A DNA stretch of 45,318 bases, taken from the NCBI RefSeq assembly GCF_015523185.1, contig NZ_WAKV01000065.1:1-45318 (forward strand), written 5' to 3'. The position numbers and the translations under genes were made by a program. Below are positions 42,482-45,318 of the stretch, one piece after another. The DNA is from Thermococcus sp. (GTDB lineage Archaea; Methanobacteriota_B; Thermococci; Thermococcales; Thermococcaceae). The stretch's first letter is position 1. Every line of letters begins with the position of its first letter. The notes under the pieces are model-generated. The model made no database searches and was not told the origin of the DNA. It worked only from the letters and a program-made list of their open reading frames with translations.

Positions 42482-42622
42482 TTTAACGTTAATTTTTGGA
42501 GTTTGAATGGGCGATTTTGAGGCCGGTTCGACCATTAAGGAGGAAGATTGCAATAAGAACCGAAAAGTATTTAACCCCATCCCGGCGATAGCCTAACGAC
42601 AAAACTTCCGGAGGTGCCAGAA

Positions 42623-42898
42623 ATGGCTGAGGAGCACGTCGTCTACATCGGAAAGAAGCCGGTTATGAACTACGTCCTGGCCGTTATCACCCAATTCAAT
42701 GAGGGTGCCAAGGAGGTTAGCATCAAGGCTCGCGGTAGGGCCATCAGCAGGGCCGTTGACGTCGCCGAGATCGTCAGAAACAGGTTCCTCCCCGAGGTCA
42801 GGGTCAAGGAAATCAAGATAGGCACCGAGGAGCTTCCGACCGCTGACGGTAGGACTGCCAACACCTCGACCATCGAGATTATCCTCGAGAAGCCGTGA
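42623..42898 (+). CDS. albA: Chromatin protein Alba
   Basis: A 91-residue Alba dimer-forming DNA/RNA-binding protein. Landmarks are [18 protein letters not shown] (the conserved Lys pair that contacts nucleic acid), [23 protein letters not shown], then the hairpin between [10 protein letters not shown] and [12 protein letters not shown] that reaches into the minor groove. ATG 42623 lies at the right distance from GGAGGTG, with a TATA box AAAGTATTTAACC near 42567. A T-rich stretch after the stop probably ends transcription. Confidence 0.97.
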   Translation: MAEEHVVYIGKKPVMNYVLAVITQFNEGAKEVSIKARGRAISRAVDVAEIVRNRFLPEVRVKEIKIGTEELPTADGRTANTSTIEIILEKP

Positions 42899-42967
42899 AT
42901 TTGATTCCTTTCCTTTTCCTTCGGGTTTATTGGCAAAGCTTAATAGCATTAATACTTAAATCTTCTG

Positions 42968-43531
42968 GTGGCTCCCTTGAAGTACGATACGCTAGACGTT
43001 ACCGATGAAAGGGTCAAGGAACTGGCTCAGGTTCTTGCAAACGATAAAGCTATGACGATTCTAAGGCTTCTCCACGAGCGGGAGCTCTCGATAAGTGAAA
43101 TTTCAAACGAACTGAAAATGCCGATGTCAACGGTTTCGTATCACCTTGACAAGCTCCTCCGTGTTGGCCTTGTGGAGGTTTCCGGGAAGAAGTACGGGAA
43201 GAGACTGCAGGAGGTGAAGCTCTACCGGGCATCAAGCCGACCGATTCTTCTACTACCAAGACCGACCAAACGGGAGAAAACTTCAACCTTTGATAGGTTA
43301 AGGGTAATAACCCTCTCCATTGCAACGGGACTTTCGCTACTCGTTTACTGGCTCTTCAGAGAACACTACACGGGCTCAAGGACCCAAACTGAAACAATAA
43401 GAGTTTTCTCACTCTCAAATGAGACCGCAAGTCGCTCGTATCCCTCTGGAAGTCACATCCCGATAATTTTGGCCATAGTGACCTTTGCCCTAGTGGTTTC
43501 CCTTGGGTGGTTCGTTAAGAAACGTTTTTAA
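42968..43531 (+). CDS. Winged-helix (ArsR-like) regulator with C-terminal membrane spans
   Basis: A 187-residue protein. Residues 10-90 are a winged helix (LANDKAMTILRLLHERELSISEISNELKMPMSTVSYHLDKLLRVGLVEV). Two membrane spans follow (about 112-128 and 165-181) with a Ser/Thr-rich, likely extracellular loop between, suggesting a membrane-bound one-component sensor. The GTG at 42968 is shown; a TTG at 42977 (giving MKYDTLDV), placed after GGTGG and close to the expected transcription start, is as likely. It lies 69 bases after alba on the same strand. Signal and targets unknown. Confidence 0.8.
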   Translation: MAPLKYDTLDVTDERVKELAQVLANDKAMTILRLLHERELSISEISNELKMPMSTVSYHLDKLLRVGLVEVSGKKYGKRLQEVKLYRASSRPILLLPRPTKREKTSTFDRLRVITLSIATGLSLLVYWLFREHYTGSRTQTETIRVFSLSNETASRSYPSGSHIPIILAIVTFALVVSLGWFVKKRF

Positions 43532-43568
43532 GAAACTCAAACCAACCCCCGCTGTGAGGTGAGCACCA

Positions 43569-44093
43569 ATGATGACCGTGGGACAGGTGGTCAAGAGAAA
43601 GGCAGTGATTGTTAAACCGGACGACACCATAGAGAGAGTCGCAAAGATACTCTCAAGGCATAAGGTCGGAAGCGCCGTTGTTGTGGAAAACGAGGAAATC
43701 GTTGGGGTTATAACCGACAGGGACATCCTCGACAAGGTCGTCGCCAAGGGACGCGACCCTAAAACCGTCAAGGTCCGCGAAGTTATGACCAGAAACCCAA
43801 TAACCATAGAGGACGACTACGACATAAGCGATGCGATAGACAAGATGATGGAGAAGGGAATAAGAAGGCTCCTCGTCACGAGGCTTGGAAAGCCCTTGGG
43901 CTTCGTTACAGCCGCAGACCTTCTCGCGGCGTTGAACGCTATGAACAGCGAGGAAGAGGAGGAAGAAGTCGAAGAGACAGAGGTTTATGGAATCTGCGAG
44001 CTCTGCGGTCAGTACGGACCCCTATACAAGGTCTACATCGAGGGACAGGAAAGATGGATTTGTGAAAGTTGTAAGGACAGCCTTAACCTCTAG
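43569..44093 (+). CDS. CBS-domain pair protein with C-terminal zinc ribbon
   Basis: A 174-residue protein. Two CBS domains (about 5-60 and 68-122: TVGQVVKRKAVIVKPDDTIERVAKIL and VREVMTRNPITIEDDYDISDAID) bind adenine nucleotides as a rule. An acidic linker (SEEEEEEVEETEVYG) leads to a four-cysteine ribbon CELCGQYG...ICESC. ATG 43569 follows GAGGTGAGCACC. Proteins of this build are common in Thermococcales; the target is unknown. Its 3' end overlaps the convergent NTPase gene by 11 bases. Confidence 0.85.
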   Translation: MMTVGQVVKRKAVIVKPDDTIERVAKILSRHKVGSAVVVENEEIVGVITDRDILDKVVAKGRDPKTVKVREVMTRNPITIEDDYDISDAIDKMMEKGIRRLLVTRLGKPLGFVTAADLLAALNAMNSEEEEEEVEETEVYGICELCGQYGPLYKVYIEGQERWICESCKDSLNL

Positions 44094-44619
44094 CCTTTAG
44101 TTCCCTCATAATTTCATCGAGGATTATTCCGAACTCTCTGTTTCTGTTCTCGAAGCTCAGAACGTGGAGTCTCCCAAGGGGTCTAAACTTCTCCGTCATT
44201 TTCCTATGGACAACCGCTAAGAGGGGCTTTTCCGATTTCAAAACCTCTCCAACGGCCTTGATGAACTCGTCGCTCTTGTACTCCATCGGGCCAATTTCGT
44301 CGATGATTATCAGGTCGGCCTCAACTAACGCGCGCCTTATCGCCGAAACACCGACCCGCTCAAGCTCATCAAGGTGGATGATGTATTTTCCAAAGGGAAC
44401 TCCGGGCAGATGGGATGTTCCGCGGAGGCTCGCCAAGGTTCCCTCTTCGCCGGTGTCGAGGGCGGTGATTCTGAACCCAACGCGCTTTCCACCCCTGCGT
44501 ACTTCCCGCGTTATCATGCCACCGACGATGTAACCCCAGCGCTCAACTTCTCTTGCGACCCTCTCGACGAGCGTTGTCTTTCCAACCCCTGCCGGGCCGG
44601 TTACGAAAACCCTGACCAT
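44083..44619 (-). CDS. THEP1-type nucleoside-triphosphatase
   Basis: A 178-residue P-loop NTPase of the archaeal THEP1 family. Walker A GPAGVGKTTL lies at 8-17, then GGMITREVRRGGKRVGFRI, and the Walker B-like LIIIDEIGPMEYKS at about 97-110, where the acidic DE pair serves catalysis. THEP1 of Aquifex and human NTPCR hydrolyse NTPs slowly; the cell role is unclear. ATG 44619 follows GGTGAT. It is divergent from mtnA. Confidence 0.88.
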   Translation of the reverse strand: MVRVFVTGPAGVGKTTLVERVAREVERWGYIVGGMITREVRRGGKRVGFRITALDTGEEGTLASLRGTSHLPGVPFGKYIIHLDELERVGVSAIRRALVEADLIIIDEIGPMEYKSDEFIKAVGEVLKSEKPLLAVVHRKMTEKFRPLGRLHVLSFENRNREFGIILDEIMRELKARG

Positions 44620-44674
44620 TTTTATCACCGAAGGAGCTTTAAGTTGATGCCTTAAACCCTTTGGGGTGGTCGCT

Positions 44675-45318
44675 GTGGAGGTAAGGTATAAGCCGGAGGA
44701 ACTCACGAAACTCCCCAGAAGCGTTCGCTACGAGAGGGGAAAGGTCATCATGATTGACCAGACTCTTTTGCCAAGGGAATTCAAGACGATTGAGCTGAGA
44801 ACCGTTGAGGAGGTTGCCGAAGCCATCGTTACAATGAAGGTCCGAGGTGCACCAGCGATTGGAGCCTCTGCCGCCTTTGGTTTGGTGCTCTACGCAGACA
44901 CGACGAAGGCTAAAACGAAGGACGAATTCATGGACGGCTTTTATTCCGCTTACGACAGGCTCAAGAACACGAGACCCACAGCGGTGAATCTCTTCTGGGC
45001 GCTCAACAGGATTAGGAAGCTTGTAGAGGAGAACCTTGAGAGTCCTCTGGAGGAGATAAAGAGGCTCATCGTGAGCGAGGCCCAAAAGATTGCCGACGAG
45101 GACGTTGAGGCGAACCTCAGGATGGGCCATTACGGCGCCGAAGTTTTGCCAGAGGGAAACGTTTTGACCCACTGCAACGCCGGAAGCCTTGCAACGGTCC
45201 AGCTCGGGACTGTTGGCGCTGTGCTGAGGGTAATGCACAAGGACGAAACGCTGAAGCTCCTCTGGGTGGACGAGACGAGACCCGTTCTCCAGGGCGCCCG
45301 GTTAAGCGCGTGGGAGTA
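44675..45318 (+). CDS. mtnA: S-methyl-5-thioribose-1-phosphate isomerase (partial, runs off the window)
   Basis: The frame opens at GTG 44675 after GGGGTGG and continues to the end of the window (about 214 codons of an expected ~355). It starts VEVRYKPEELTKLPRSVRYERGK and contains MKVRGAPAIGASAAFG, THCNAGSLATVQLGTVGAVLR (the conserved cysteine) and ETRPVLQGARLSAWE, the last matching the methionine-salvage MtnA rather than the R15P isomerase relatives. It isomerises methylthioribose-1-phosphate in methionine salvage. The C-terminus with the catalytic Asp is outside. Confidence 0.88.
   Translation, partial: MEVRYKPEELTKLPRSVRYERGKVIMIDQTLLPREFKTIELRTVEEVAEAIVTMKVRGAPAIGASAAFGLVLYADTTKAKTKDEFMDGFYSAYDRLKNTRPTAVNLFWALNRIRKLVEENLESPLEEIKRLIVSEAQKIADEDVEANLRMGHYGAEVLPEGNVLTHCNAGSLATVQLGTVGAVLRVMHKDETLKLLWVDETRPVLQGARLSAWE

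Overview
The window is a chromosomal segment of a hyperthermophilic euryarchaeon of the order Thermococcales, most likely a Thermococcus. The signs are an Alba chromatin protein, archaeal prefoldin, FtsY, tandem 2-oxoacid:ferredoxin oxidoreductases, a membrane hydrogenase (Hyf-type) operon, a radical SAM archaeosine enzyme, TATA/BRE promoters with GGTGAT-type Shine-Dalgarno sites, and the general protein vocabulary. The species cannot be named from sequence alone. I saw no rRNA or tRNA gene.

Layout. 1-1.2 kb: start of a membrane hydrogenase operon (minus strand, leaving the window at base 1). 1.2-7.9 kb: minus-strand housekeeping block (two small coiled-coil proteins, valS, an MFS transporter, a methyltransferase, an aspartate aminotransferase/decarboxylase). 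8.0-9.4 kb: two NifX-like proteins and a small membrane protein with Gly/Arg/Trp-rich low-complexity segments. 9.5-11.2 kb: a decayed CRISPR-cas locus (cas6, a cst1/cas8-like gene, cas2) ending in one orphan CRISPR repeat. 11.2-12.9 kb: a PTPS-family enzyme, DUF192 protein and a prefoldin pair. 12.9-18.3 kb: seven-gene operon for two 2-oxoacid:ferredoxin oxidoreductases. 18.4-22 kb: RaSEA-like radical SAM enzyme, SurE, FtsY and an unknown protein. 22.1-27 kb: a nucleoside-type ABC importer (BMP lipoprotein, double ATPase, two permeases). 27-31.7 kb: metal-binding lipoprotein-like protein, a broken DUF4932-like gene, phosphoribosyltransferase, SDR.

31.7-36.2 kb is an A+T-rich island of four overlapping or closely spaced minus-strand genes with no recognisable named family: a 46-residue membrane peptide, a 5-TM protein with two TrkA-N/RCK-like Rossmann domains, a soluble protein with an ACT-like start, and a multi-TM protein. 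It is flanked on its upstream side by three decayed genes (36.3-38.1 kb). 38-39.9 kb: PPC/DUF296 protein, an unknown protein, a second PTPS-family (QueD-type) enzyme and a DUF134 regulator. 39.9-41.1 kb is a 1.1-kb very A+T-rich gene-free stretch. 41.1-45.3 kb: purB, alba, a membrane-linked winged-helix regulator, a CBS/zinc protein, a THEP1-type NTPase and the start of mtnA.

The most striking observations are (i) the BMP lipoprotein at 22130-23440, whose two halves are in swapped (circularly permuted) order relative to the family; (ii) the low-GC TrkA-N/ACT-like/membrane island, the best candidate for an undescribed system; (iii) the cas-locus graveyard with a single surviving repeat; (iv) a 75-bp perfectly identical tract in the two paralogous oxidoreductase alpha genes, suggesting gene conversion; and (v) several perfect inverted repeats placed exactly at promoters.
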